64,000 bases of DNA. It comes from an uncultured Paracoccaceae bacterium (GTDB lineage: Bacteria; Pseudomonadota; Alphaproteobacteria; Rhodobacterales; Rhodobacteraceae). The DNA lies in assembly GCA_947493745.1 (NCBI GenBank), contig CANLSM010000005.1, positions 174,980 to 238,979 of the forward strand, read 5' to 3'. Position 1 is the first letter of the stretch. The number at the start of each line of letters is the position of its first letter. The notes under the pieces are model-generated. The model saw only the letters and a list, made by a program, of their open reading frames with translations, did no database searches and was not told the origin of the DNA. A program made the position numbers and the translations under genes. This document shows positions 10,430-18,490 of the stretch, piece by piece.

Positions 10430-11433
10430 CAGGGCTTCCTTGCGTGGATGATGTTGAACGGCATTTCCAGCATGACCGGCCGGTGCCGGATCTCGCGATA
10501 GCCCAACTCTCCAAGCAGTTCGAGATAGACGTCTTCGTCGCGGTAGAACGGCGCGAAGACGACGTTGGCGGTCATGTAGAACGGCATCTCCTGCGCCTTG
10601 AAGGGGCCGCGCTCGCATATCACAAGCTGGCCTCCGGGGGGCAAATGCTCGGTCGCGCGCGCCAGCATCGCGGAGGTGTGTTCCAGCGGCCAGTCATGCA
10701 GAACGGATTTGAACAATATGGCATCCGGCGAAGTGCCGTCCGCCATACTCAGAGGGTCCTTGCGGGCATCGCCGGGGAGAAAGCTGAGCCGCGCCGTCGG
10801 GCCGTCCTCCTCACCCAAGGCGCAGACCGCAGGCAGATCGAGAATTGTGATCTCAAGCTCTGCAAAGGTCTTCAGAATCTCGCGGGCGAAAGCGCCTGCA
10901 TTGCCACCGATCTCAAGGATTTTCCCTGTATTTTCAAAGGGAAGATGCGGAACGAGATAGGGGGCCTCAGCTGCGGTGAGCGCAGAGACATAGCGCACCC
11001 ATTTGCGGGTTTCATGAAGTGCGGTCGGCCCGGTATTGTCCGCCTTGTCGTAACGGAAAAGCGCGAACGTCTCTGATCGTCCCATGAACTGAGGCAGATC
11101 ACCGGCGAGCGCGCCCAGCCCTGTGACCACGTCGAGGGCGCTCAGTTTGAGGAAGGCGAGTTTCTCTTCGAGAATGTCCCTGCGGGTTCTGAGCACGTCC
11201 TGGAATGCCGGCGTAAGCTGGCCGTTTTCGGTCACGTCATTGGCATCGAGAAGGGTCAGCAGCAGCCCGGCCTGATCCGGCATCGGCGCGTTTGCCTCCA
11301 GCCCGTCGATCATCCCGGTGCGCAATGCGCATTCTAGGGCCATCGCTCCCAGAAACTGCGTGAGATAGATGTCTTCGGGATAGGGCGAGGAAATCGGCTG
11401 GTTCACATCAGTTCCGGGCATGTTTGAGGCCAT
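10429..11433 (-). CDS. SAM-dependent O-methyltransferase (Methyltransf_2-like)
   Basis: The product is 334 residues. ILEIGGNAGAFAREIL (about the middle) is the SAM-binding motif I, and KSVLHDWPLEHTSAML holds the HDW(P) motif that supplies the general-base histidine in plant-type and hydroxyindole-type O-methyltransferases. The N-terminal part is helical and resembles the dimerisation domain of that family. The ATG at 11433 (MASNMPGTDV) is chosen; the frame continues further upstream but there the sequence turns basic and Cys-rich with no family character, and that region is opposite the start of pcaB. It is coupled by TGATG to the P-loop gene downstream. Substrate unknown; a hydroxylated aromatic would fit the neighbouring protocatechuate genes but is speculation. 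Confidence 0.85.
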   Translation of the reverse strand: MASNMPGTDVNQPISSPYPEDIYLTQFLGAMALECALRTGMIDGLEANAPMPDQAGLLLTLLDANDVTENGQLTPAFQDVLRTRRDILEEKLAFLKLSALDVVTGLGALAGDLPQFMGRSETFALFRYDKADNTGPTALHETRKWVRYVSALTAAEAPYLVPHLPFENTGKILEIGGNAGAFAREILKTFAELEITILDLPAVCALGEEDGPTARLSFLPGDARKDPLSMADGTSPDAILFKSVLHDWPLEHTSAMLARATEHLPPGGQLVICERGPFKAQEMPFYMTANVVFAPFYRDEDVYLELLGELGYREIRHRPVMLEMPFNIIHARKP

Positions 11434-11541
11434 GACGATTGCTAGCGCGAACCGGGCGCTTCCGCCAGCAAATGATCGAGGGACTTGCGCTCGGACCGAC
11501 GAGCGGTTCCAGTGAGCGCAACAGCAACATGGGATCCTGGC

Positions 11542-12597
11542 ATGACCTCTTCCATTTTTGAGAACGCGGTGTTCGGCCCGCTCTTCGGGGATGCCGAGAC
11601 TAGTCGTCTCTTCGGGGCGGAGGTCATGATCGACCACATGATGCGTTTCGAGATCGCCTATGCAGACGCGTTGGGGAAGACGGGCGTTGTCCCGGCCGAT
11701 ATGGCCAGCCGGGCGGTCGAGGCCATGCTGGGATTCTCGCCGGACATGCCGGCTCTAGCCGCGCAAACCCGGATCGACGGGTTGCCGGTGCCGGAACTGG
11801 TGCGCCAGATCAGGGAGCATTGTGACGCCGATCTGAGTGCGGCCATTCACTCGGGCGCCACCAGTCAGGACGTGCTCGACACGAGCCTTGCGCTGAGCCT
11901 TCGCCTGGCAAATGACCGGCTCGAAGCGAGGCTCGCAGGCGTTCTGGAACGGCTCGGTGATCTGCTCGCGGCACATGCAGACCGGCCGCTGATGGGCCGC
12001 ACGCGGATGCAGGCCGCGTTGCCGATCCGGGTAGGTGATCGTCTGCGGAACTGGGTCGTGCCTCTGACCCGCCATCTGGCGCGGCTGAGCCATCTCAGAA
12101 CGGAGGTCGAGCAGCTTCAGTTCGGCGGACCGGTCGGCACCCGCGATCCCGGAACCGGTGCTGACGTTGCCCGGCATCTCGCCCGTGCGCTTGGTCTTTC
12201 GAACCCTGACCACCATTGGCATACGGATCGTTCCGGGCTCGCCTCCTATGGCAACTGGCTGTCGCTGGTCACGGGCGGTCTTGGAAAGATCGGGCAGGAC
12301 ATCGCCCTGATGGCCCAGCAGGGGATTGACGAGGTCGCCATGGAAAGCGGCGGAACGTCATCGGCCATGCCACACAAGCAGAACCCGGTTCTGGCCGAGC
12401 TTCTCGTGACGCTGGCGCGTTACAACGCGGTGCAGCTGTCGGGTCTGCATCAGGCGATGGTGCATGAGCAGGAACGCTCGGGCGCGGCCTGGGCGCTGGA
12501 ATGGATGATCCTGCCCCAGATGGTCGAGACCACGGCCAGCGCGCTTGGTGCGGCAGACAGATTGTTGGGTCAGATCACGCGGATTGGGTCCGCATGA
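11542..12597 (+). CDS. pcaB: 3-carboxy-cis,cis-muconate cycloisomerase
   Basis: The enzyme converts 3-carboxy-cis,cis-muconate to 4-carboxymuconolactone in protocatechuate breakdown. The product is 351 residues in the fumarase/adenylosuccinate lyase superfamily. The signature SSAMPHKQNP lies near residue 275, HSGATSQD (about 100) is a second conserved region, and the N-terminus SIFENAVFGPLFGDAE is typical of PcaB. The start is ATG 11542 rather than the longer open frame, because homology begins there. It is the only pca gene on the plus strand, ends 9 bp from the convergent CoA-transferase gene, and must be expressed from its own promoter in the gap shared with the O-methyltransferase. Confidence 0.93.
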   Translation: MTSSIFENAVFGPLFGDAETSRLFGAEVMIDHMMRFEIAYADALGKTGVVPADMASRAVEAMLGFSPDMPALAAQTRIDGLPVPELVRQIREHCDADLSAAIHSGATSQDVLDTSLALSLRLANDRLEARLAGVLERLGDLLAAHADRPLMGRTRMQAALPIRVGDRLRNWVVPLTRHLARLSHLRTEVEQLQFGGPVGTRDPGTGADVARHLARALGLSNPDHHWHTDRSGLASYGNWLSLVTGGLGKIGQDIALMAQQGIDEVAMESGGTSSAMPHKQNPVLAELLVTLARYNAVQLSGLHQAMVHEQERSGAAWALEWMILPQMVETTASALGAADRLLGQITRIGSA

Positions 12598-12606
12598 TCT
12601 TCGACA

Positions 12607-13233
12607 TCAGACGATCGTTGCCTCGGTTGCGGCCCGCAGTTCGTCTTCGCTGACGCCCTCGGCGGTTTCAACGATCTCAAGCCCGCCCTCGACCACATCG
12701 AGCACGCCGAGATTGGTGATGATCCGGTCCACGACGGCCTTGCCGGTCAGCGGCAAAGTGCATGCCCGCAATACCTTGCTGTCACCATGCTTGTTTGTAT
12801 GGTCCATCACGACGACGACCCGTCCGACACCGGCCACCAGATCCATCGCACCGCCCATGCCCTTGACCAGCTTGCCGGGGATCATCCAGTTGGCGAGGTC
12901 ACCGTTCTCCGCCACTTCCATCGCGCCGAGGATCGCCATTGCGATCTTGCCGCCCCGGATCATCCCGAAGCTTTGCGCGCTGTCGAAATAGGCAGTCTGC
13001 GGCAATTCGGTGATCGTCTGCTTGCCCGCATTGATCAGATCGGCGTCAATCTCGTCCTCGGTGGGGAAGGGACCCATGCCCAGCATGCCGTTCTCGGACT
13101 GCAAGGTGACCTCGATTTCGTCGGGGATGTAATTGGACACAAGCGTCGGGATGCCGATCCCGAGGTTCACATACCAGCCATCCTGCAGTTCCTGCGCGGC
13201 GCGTGCCGCCATCTGATTGCGGTCCCAAGCCAT
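12607..13233 (-). CDS. 3-oxoacid CoA-transferase subunit B
   Basis: Subunit B of a succinyl-CoA:3-oxoacid CoA-transferase, 208 residues. It carries [12 protein letters not shown] near residue 25 and [11 protein letters not shown] near 45, the latter holding the catalytic glutamate (SENG) that forms the glutamyl-CoA intermediate. ATG 13233 overlaps the stop of subunit A by one base (TAATG). In a classical pca operon this would be PcaJ acting on beta-ketoadipate, but the adjacent BKACE gene makes acetoacetate an equally sensible substrate (ScoB role). No beta-ketoadipyl-CoA thiolase gene is near. Last gene of the pca operon. Confidence 0.9.
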   Translation of the reverse strand: MAWDRNQMAARAAQELQDGWYVNLGIGIPTLVSNYIPDEIEVTLQSENGMLGMGPFPTEDEIDADLINAGKQTITELPQTAYFDSAQSFGMIRGGKIAMAILGAMEVAENGDLANWMIPGKLVKGMGGAMDLVAGVGRVVVVMDHTNKHGDSKVLRACTLPLTGKAVVDRIITNLGVLDVVEGGLEIVETAEGVSEDELRAATEATIV

Positions 13234-13928
13234 TATGCGGTCCTCACGGTACGTTGTTCGATGCGTTTCTCATGCTCGCCCTGAATGAGACGGTGCACAT
13301 AGATGCCAGGCAGGTGGATGCCGTCGGGGTCGAGCGATCCGGTGGGGACGATTTCCTCGACCTCGGCCACACAGACCTTGCCGCACATGGCCGCCGGCGG
13401 GTTGAAGTTGCGCGCGGTCTTGCGGAACACGAGGTTGCCGGTCGCATCCGCCTTCCAGGCTTTCACGATCGAGAGATCGGCAAAGATGCCTTCCTCCATG
13501 ATGTAGGTCTCGCCCCGGAAATCCTTGTGCTCCTTGCCCTCGGCAATCACGGTGCCGACGCCGGTCTTGGTGTAAAAGCCGGGGATGCCGCAGCCACCCG
13601 CGCGCATCCGTTCGGCCAGTGTGCCTTGCGGGTTGAACTCCAGTTCCAGCTCGCCACTGAGGTACTGGCGCATGAACTCTGCATTCTCGCCGACATAGGA
13701 GCTGATCATCTTCTTCACCTGTCGGGTCTGCAGCAGGATGCCGATGCCGAAATCATCCACGCCCGCATTGTTGGAGGCGAAGGTCAAATCCTTGGTGCCT
13801 GCGTCCTTGATTGCGGCCAGCAGCAACTCGGGGATACCGCAGAGACCGAACCCGCCGGCGGCAATGAACATGCCATCTTCCAGCAACCCGTCGAGCGCGG
13901 CTGCAGCGCTCGGGTAGATTTTCTTCAT
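13233..13928 (-). CDS. 3-oxoacid CoA-transferase subunit A
   Basis: Subunit A, 231 residues, with [18 protein letters not shown] near residues 17-34, the CoA-transferase family I signature, and [22 protein letters not shown], conserved in the ScoA/AtoD/PcaI group. The C-terminal phrase [19 protein letters not shown] is closer to acetoacetate-type ScoA as I remember the families. A good ribosome site (AAAGGAATCTGAT before the ATG) lies in the 12 bp gap after the BKACE gene. Function is either beta-ketoadipate or acetoacetate activation with succinyl-CoA; the sequence alone does not decide. Confidence 0.9.
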   Translation of the reverse strand: MKKIYPSAAAALDGLLEDGMFIAAGGFGLCGIPELLLAAIKDAGTKDLTFASNNAGVDDFGIGILLQTRQVKKMISSYVGENAEFMRQYLSGELELEFNPQGTLAERMRAGGCGIPGFYTKTGVGTVIAEGKEHKDFRGETYIMEEGIFADLSIVKAWKADATGNLVFRKTARNFNPPAAMCGKVCVAEVEEIVPTGSLDPDGIHLPGIYVHRLIQGEHEKRIEQRTVRTA

Positions 13929-13940
13929 ATCAGATTCCTT

Positions 13941-14777
13941 TCACACGACCCCGGTGGACAGGCCAAGTATGTGCCGCGCCTGCGCCGGAGTTGCAACGGG
14001 GCGATTGTATTTCTCGCAAAGCTCCGCAGCCCGGGCGATGAGCGCCGCATTTGACGGGGCCAGCCGGTCGCGGTCGAGGCGGATATTGTCCTCCAGCCCC
14101 GCGCGGGTGTGTCCTCCGGCGGCAATCGCCCATTCATTGACCACGATCTGATTGGCCCCGATTCCGGCCGCGCACCAGGGCGCATTGGGCGCGCGGGTTT
14201 TCATGGTTTCGACATAGAAATCAAACACTGCCCGGTCCGCTGGCATGGCATTTTTCACACCCATCACGAACTGCACGTAAAGCCGCCCGAAGAGTTTGCC
14301 TGCCTTGTGCATCGCGATGGCATGCAGGATGTGGCTAAGGTCGAAAGCCTCGATCTCGGGTGTCACCTGATGGGTTATCATCTCGGACGCCAGCCAGGCG
14401 ATCAGATCGGGCGGGTTCTCATAGACGCGTGTGGGAAAGTTGTTTGATCCGACCGAGAGCGAGGCCATATCCGGTTTCAGCGGCAGCATGCCGCCGCGCT
14501 CCTTGCCCGCGCCGGAGCGTCCACCGGTCGAGAACTGGATGATCACGCCGGGGCAGTGCTTTTCCAGTCCCTCCTTCAGGGCTGCGAATTTTTCGGGGTC
14601 CGAGGATGGGCTTTCGTCGTCATCGCGCACATGGGCGTGGATGATCGAGGCACCTGCCTCGACCGCCGCGTGGCTGCTTTCAACCTGCTCCGAAACAGTG
14701 ACGGGCACTGCCGGATTGTCGGCCTTGCGCGGGACCGAGCCGGTGATGGCGCAACATAGAATACAGGGATCGCTCAT
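13941..14777 (-). CDS. BKACE (DUF849) beta-keto acid cleavage enzyme
   Basis: The product is 278 residues of the beta-keto acid cleavage enzyme family, which condenses a beta-keto acid with acetyl-CoA and releases acetoacetate plus a new acyl-CoA using Zn or a similar metal. Metal ligands His47 and His49 are visible in SIIHAHVRD, followed by the typical IIQFSTGG strand, and a GLEDNIR motif near residue 228 carries the third ligand region. Family length is 270-310, so it is complete. Its position between pcaG and the CoA-transferase genes predicts beta-ketoadipate as substrate, giving succinyl-CoA and acetoacetate. That assignment is inference from context. Confidence 0.9.
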   Translation of the reverse strand: MSDPCILCCAITGSVPRKADNPAVPVTVSEQVESSHAAVEAGASIIHAHVRDDDESPSSDPEKFAALKEGLEKHCPGVIIQFSTGGRSGAGKERGGMLPLKPDMASLSVGSNNFPTRVYENPPDLIAWLASEMITHQVTPEIEAFDLSHILHAIAMHKAGKLFGRLYVQFVMGVKNAMPADRAVFDFYVETMKTRAPNAPWCAAGIGANQIVVNEWAIAAGGHTRAGLEDNIRLDRDRLAPSNAALIARAAELCEKYNRPVATPAQARHILGLSTGVV

Positions 14778-14783
14778 GGGGCC

Positions 14784-15368
14784 TCACATATCGAAGAAAA
14801 CGGTCTCGTCCGCGCCTTGCAGGCGGATATCGAAACGGTAGCGGTCCGGACCATCGGGAAGCGCGAGCAGGGTCGCGCGGCGGCTTTCATCGGCAATGCT
14901 GCTCAAGATCGGATCTGTGCCATTGGCCTCTTGCTCATCCGCGAAATAGAGCCTCGTATGCAGGCCCAGATTGATGCCTCGTGCTACGATCCAGACGGTG
15001 ACATGCGGCGCCTGAAGCCTGCCGTCAGGGTAGGGGACGAGACCCGGTTTCACGGTGTCAAACCGGAACTCCCCGGTTACTTCATCGGTCGGCTTGCGGC
15101 CCCAGCCGGTGAAGTTCGGGTCAGCCCCTGTGGTTCCGGGATAGACCCCGTTCGCATCCGCCTGCCATATCTCGACCAGCGCATCGGTCAGCGGATCGTC
15201 CGCGCCATCCGTTATCGTCCCACAAACAGCGATCTCTTGGCCCTGAACCGGACCGGTTTTCATCGAAGCGCCCAAATCCGAGCCACCCAGACCGGCGTGA
15301 CCTGGCGTACAGCCGATATGCACATAAGGCCCGGCGGTCTGGGACGGGCTTTCCTTCAGCTGTGCCAT
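14784..15368 (-). CDS. pcaG: Protocatechuate 3,4-dioxygenase alpha subunit
   Basis: The product is 194 residues. SQTAGPYVHIGCTPGHAG at the N-terminus, ALVEIWQADANGVYPG and TVKPGLVPYPDGRLQAPHVTVWIVARG define the intradiol dioxygenase alpha fold. As expected for PcaG it lacks the complete iron-ligand set and forms the active site with PcaH. The ATG at 15368 shares a base with the PcaH stop (TGATG), which fixes the start; the upstream in-frame extension is only the antisense-like reading of pcaH. The pair cleaves protocatechuate to 3-carboxymuconate in the cytoplasm. Confidence 0.95.
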   Translation of the reverse strand: MAQLKESPSQTAGPYVHIGCTPGHAGLGGSDLGASMKTGPVQGQEIAVCGTITDGADDPLTDALVEIWQADANGVYPGTTGADPNFTGWGRKPTDEVTGEFRFDTVKPGLVPYPDGRLQAPHVTVWIVARGINLGLHTRLYFADEQEANGTDPILSSIADESRRATLLALPDGPDRYRFDIRLQGADETVFFDM

Positions 15369-16102
15369 CAGAGCCCCTCCGACCGGTTCTCGAACAGGGT
15401 CTGTTCGCGTCCGCGCAGCGTGATGTCGAAGCGGTAGGCGCGCGCATCCATCGGGATCGTGCGCTCCATATCCAGCGGTGCGATCAGCCGCTCGACGGCT
15501 TCCCCGGACGGGATCGCCCCGACGATCGGACACCGCCATATCAGCGGATCGCCCTCGAAATACATCTGGGTGATCAGCCGCTGCGCAAAGCTGGACCCAA
15601 AGAGGCTGAAATGGATATGTGCAGGCCGCCAGTCATTGGGACCGTTGGGCCAGGGGTAGGGGCCGGGCTGCACGGTCTGGAACTCGTATGCGCCTCTATC
15701 ATCGGTGATCACCCGCCCGCAGCCGCCGAAATTCGGATCGAGCGGGGCGATATAGCCCTCTCTCTTGTGCCGGTAGCGCCCGGCTGCATTGGCCTGCCAG
15801 ATCTCGATCAAGGCACCAGCGACGGGACGGGCGAACTCATCCTGTACCTTGCCATGCACGATGATGCGTGGGCCGATTGCGGCCTCGCCTGGTTTCGCAA
15901 AATTCTGGATCAGGTCGTGATCGAGCGGGTTCAGGACATCATGGCCGAAGACCGGCCCGGTTTCCTCGCTCAGCGTGGTCAGAAAATGCAGGGGTCGCGA
16001 GTTGGGAGAGCGCAGACGACTGGACTTGTAAGGCAAGCTCAGGGCAGGCGGGTGCCAGTCCCTGTCGCGGCGCGGGTAGCTTTCGTGAGGTGTATCGGTC
16101 AC
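15368..16102 (-). CDS. pcaH: Protocatechuate 3,4-dioxygenase beta subunit
   Basis: Catalytic subunit, 244 residues. The non-haem Fe(III) ligands are Tyr110 (AGRYRH), Tyr149 (PGPYPWPN), His162 and His164 (RPAHIHFS); the spacings 39, 13 and 2 equal those of the well-studied Pseudomonas enzyme (Tyr408, Tyr447, His460, His462). The N-terminus YPRRDRDWHPPALSLPYKSS is the usual PcaH leader. The start overlaps the pcaC stop by 4 bp (ATGA). Confidence 0.96.
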   Translation of the reverse strand: MTDTPHESYPRRDRDWHPPALSLPYKSSRLRSPNSRPLHFLTTLSEETGPVFGHDVLNPLDHDLIQNFAKPGEAAIGPRIIVHGKVQDEFARPVAGALIEIWQANAAGRYRHKREGYIAPLDPNFGGCGRVITDDRGAYEFQTVQPGPYPWPNGPNDWRPAHIHFSLFGSSFAQRLITQMYFEGDPLIWRCPIVGAIPSGEAVERLIAPLDMERTIPMDARAYRFDITLRGREQTLFENRSEGL

Positions 16103-16476
16103 GCCGCATCCATCTCCGCATAGGTCTCCCTGGCCAGCTTGATCGCATGATTGGCCGCAGGCACGCCAGCGTAGATTGCGACATGCTGAAAGGCTTCCAT
16201 CACGTCCTCCCTGCTCGCCCCGGTGTTTGCGGTTGCGCGGATATGCATCGGGATCTCGGCGAAGTTGCCGGTGGCGGCCAGAAGGGCCAGCGTCAGCATG
16301 GAGCGTTCGCGTCTGCTGATCGCATCGCTGGCCCAGACGGTGCCCCAGGCCGCCTCGGTGATGAGGCTCTGGAAGGGCTCGTCCAACCCGGTCTTGGTGG
16401 CCTCCGCGCGATCCACATGCGCGTCGCCCAGCACGTCCCGGCGCACGGCCATTCCGGCCTCGTATTTCTCAGACAT
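16099..16476 (-). CDS. pcaC: 4-carboxymuconolactone decarboxylase
   Basis: The product is 125 residues, a single AhpD-like/CMD domain. MRRDVLGDAHVDRA-type N-terminus (here AVRRDVLGDAHVDRAEA), WGTVWASDAISRRERSMLTLALLAA and AFQHVAIYAGVPAANHAI are the family motifs. It decarboxylates 4-carboxymuconolactone to beta-ketoadipate enol-lactone. The gene overlaps pcaD by 8 bp upstream and pcaH by 4 bp downstream, so it is mid-operon. The stand-alone form is used here; some bacteria fuse it to PcaD. Confidence 0.94.
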   Translation of the reverse strand: MSEKYEAGMAVRRDVLGDAHVDRAEATKTGLDEPFQSLITEAAWGTVWASDAISRRERSMLTLALLAATGNFAEIPMHIRATANTGASREDVMEAFQHVAIYAGVPAANHAIKLARETYAEMDAA

Positions 16477-17254
16477 GTCCTGTCTCCTCCAGAAAGTCGA
16501 TCAGCAGCCGGGCATAAATCCCGGGCTGCTCGACGCATGGCAGATGGCCCGCATTCTCGATCACCTCAAATGATGCGCCGGGGATCAGACCGGCGGTGGC
16601 CTGCACCAGTTCCGGCGGGCTTGCCCCATCATCGGCCCCGGCAATGACGAGCGTGGGCAGGGTAAGGCCCGCGGTTTCCTTTGTCAGATCTGCATCGCCG
16701 ATGGCCGCGCAGCATCCCAGATAGCCATCCGTCGGCACCCGCACCAGCATGTTGCGCCATAGCATCGCCTCGGCAGAGCGTCGGAAGGTCGGGGCAAACC
16801 AGCGATCCAGAACCGCGTCGGCAATGGCCTCGAGCCCGCCCTCTCGGATTGCCTGCATCCGGTCGCGCCACATCCGGGGCGTTCCCATCAGGGCCGCGCT
16901 GTTGGACAGGACCAGCGCCTTGATCCGGGTCGAGCGCCGGGCGAGCGCCTGCCCCACCATACCGCCGACCGACAGACCGATGAAGGTGCAGTCCGGGATA
17001 TCAAGATGATCCAGCAGCTTCTCTGCATCATTGGTCAGATCATCCATGCTGTAAGGCGCGGGCGGGCAGGCGGACAGCCCGTGCCCCCGCATATCATAGC
17101 GCAGGATCCGCAGGTTCGGGGGCAGCAACGGCATCACAGGGTCCCAGAGCCGCAGATCTGTGCCCAGCGAATTGGCAAAGACCAGCACGCGACCGGCAGG
17201 ATCGCCATCCCATCGGTAGTGAAGATGAACATCGCTCAGATCGGCAATCTGCAT
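16469..17254 (-). CDS. pcaD: 3-oxoadipate enol-lactonase
   Basis: An alpha/beta hydrolase of 261 residues that opens beta-ketoadipate enol-lactone. Ser95 lies in GLSVGG, the nucleophile elbow; the acid is expected in the GADDGASPP segment (about 210) and the base is His in ENAGHLPCVE (about 240). RYDMRGHGLS near residue 52 is typical for the group. First gene of the minus-strand pca operon in this window; the 67 bp gap to the HxlR-like gene upstream is where a promoter could lie, but no convincing boxes were found. Confidence 0.93.
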   Translation of the reverse strand: MQIADLSDVHLHYRWDGDPAGRVLVFANSLGTDLRLWDPVMPLLPPNLRILRYDMRGHGLSACPPAPYSMDDLTNDAEKLLDHLDIPDCTFIGLSVGGMVGQALARRSTRIKALVLSNSAALMGTPRMWRDRMQAIREGGLEAIADAVLDRWFAPTFRRSAEAMLWRNMLVRVPTDGYLGCCAAIGDADLTKETAGLTLPTLVIAGADDGASPPELVQATAGLIPGASFEVIENAGHLPCVEQPGIYARLLIDFLEETGHV

Positions 17255-17321
17255 TCAGGTGCTCCGCGCGGTCCTGTGGCGAAGAATGACCTCAGGACTT
17301 CGGAATGTAAAATGCCGGATG

Positions 17322-17861
17322 CTATGGACCGATCAGACCGGCGGCCCGACTTATCCTGGCCCCGGTATTGGCGGCCTGATAGATCGGGCGGAGGGATCTT
17401 GCCGCCATGTCGATGTCACGCTTCAGCCAGGCGCGTTCCTCCAGCTGATGCAAAGATTTCGACAGGGCGCGGTCGGTGATCGAGGACAGATCGTGTTTGA
17501 TCTGTGTGAAGTGCCTCGGGGTCGCCGTCACGGCGAGAACCGGAACGGTCCATGTCCGCCTGAGCAGAGCGGGTTCGCTGTCCCCGGGGACGGCCTCGAT
17601 GATGCTCTGCGCAACTCCGGCGATCTCGGCCCCTTTCGGTGTCAGCCTGTATTCAGGCCGCAGCGGATGCCCGTGGCCGGGATTTCTCTCCAGCAGGCTG
17701 AGATTGAGCAGATGATCCAGACTTGCCGCAAAGGACGTCCGGCTTGCATCCGTGGCGGACAGAAGGGGGGCCTGTCGCCCCGGCACCCCGGACTGCATGA
17801 GCGCCAGAATGTTCAGCGACCAGGCCCGCGAGGTCACCTTGACAAGAGTTTTAATGTCCAT
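17322..17861 (-). CDS. Tandem winged-helix (HxlR-like) regulator
   Basis: The product is 179 residues with two HxlR-like winged-helix segments. The first (about 10-85) reads TSRAWSLNILALMQSG to LSLLERNPGHGHPLRPEYRLTPKG; the second (about 95-175) reads RRTWTVPVLAVTATPRHFTQIKHD to LSKSLHQLEERAWL. Each has the r-W-t/s-v-p-I-L start and a wing. Most HxlR proteins have a single domain of 100-130 residues, so this is a fused or duplicated form. It sits directly upstream of pcaD on the same strand and 40 bp from a divergent VOC gene, so it may control either; no LysR-type pcaQ gene is present here. DNA-binding role is family knowledge, the target is inference. Confidence 0.75.
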   Translation of the reverse strand: MDIKTLVKVTSRAWSLNILALMQSGVPGRQAPLLSATDASRTSFAASLDHLLNLSLLERNPGHGHPLRPEYRLTPKGAEIAGVAQSIIEAVPGDSEPALLRRTWTVPVLAVTATPRHFTQIKHDLSSITDRALSKSLHQLEERAWLKRDIDMAARSLRPIYQAANTGARISRAAGLIGP

Positions 17862-17901
17862 AAAGTATAGCTAATATATTTTCAGTCCGAAGGGAAGTGC
17901 C

Positions 17902-18279
17902 ATGCCGATAGCCACGCTGGACAATAAAATCACGCTCGCCATGTCGGTTCGGGATCGCCATCTCAGTGCGCAATGGTACGAAGATAAGCTCGGGTTCAAG
18001 CTTATCCATCACATGGACGAAGCCGGTTGGAGCGAGATGCAGACAAACACGGACGGCGTGACACTGGGACTGGGCGAGCAGGCAGAGCCCGCACCAGGCA
18101 ACATGGTTCCGGTTTTCGGAGTGGCCGACATTCATGACGCGCGCAGCAATCTTGAAGCGGCGGGCGTCCGGTTCGATGGTGATACGGAGACCATTGAGGG
18201 CATGGTGAGCACGGCCACGTTCTACGATCCCGACGGGAATGCCCTGATGCTTGCGCAGGATCTCTCTGGCGCGGGCTGA
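17902..18279 (+). CDS. VOC (glyoxalase/dioxygenase superfamily) protein
   Basis: The product is 125 residues, one vicinal-oxygen-chelate domain of two beta-alpha-beta-beta-beta units. MSVRDRHLSAQWYEDKLGF opens the first unit, and FYDPDGNALMLAQ near the end gives the conserved DPdGN and metal-binding glutamate position region. Such proteins include glyoxalases, antibiotic-binding proteins and extradiol dioxygenases; the short single-domain form does not allow a substrate call. It is divergent from the HxlR-like regulator with only 40 bp between them, so the two probably share control. Confidence 0.8.
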   Translation: MPIATLDNKITLAMSVRDRHLSAQWYEDKLGFKLIHHMDEAGWSEMQTNTDGVTLGLGEQAEPAPGNMVPVFGVADIHDARSNLEAAGVRFDGDTETIEGMVSTATFYDPDGNALMLAQDLSGAG

Positions 18280-18490
18280 CGGTCGCCACAAAGCACGATC
18301 TCGGGGTCGGCGCAAACAGCCGACCCCTGTCAGAACACGTCACCAGACCCACTGAGCGGATCGGTTTCCGGAACGGCCCCCATGGCGTTTCGGATCATTA
18401 GGTGGTATGAAGGTTGTACGGGTGGCTCGACCGCATTCCACACCTTTGTGCCATCTGTTCCAGAAAACCATATGAGAAAGTGAAGATCCC

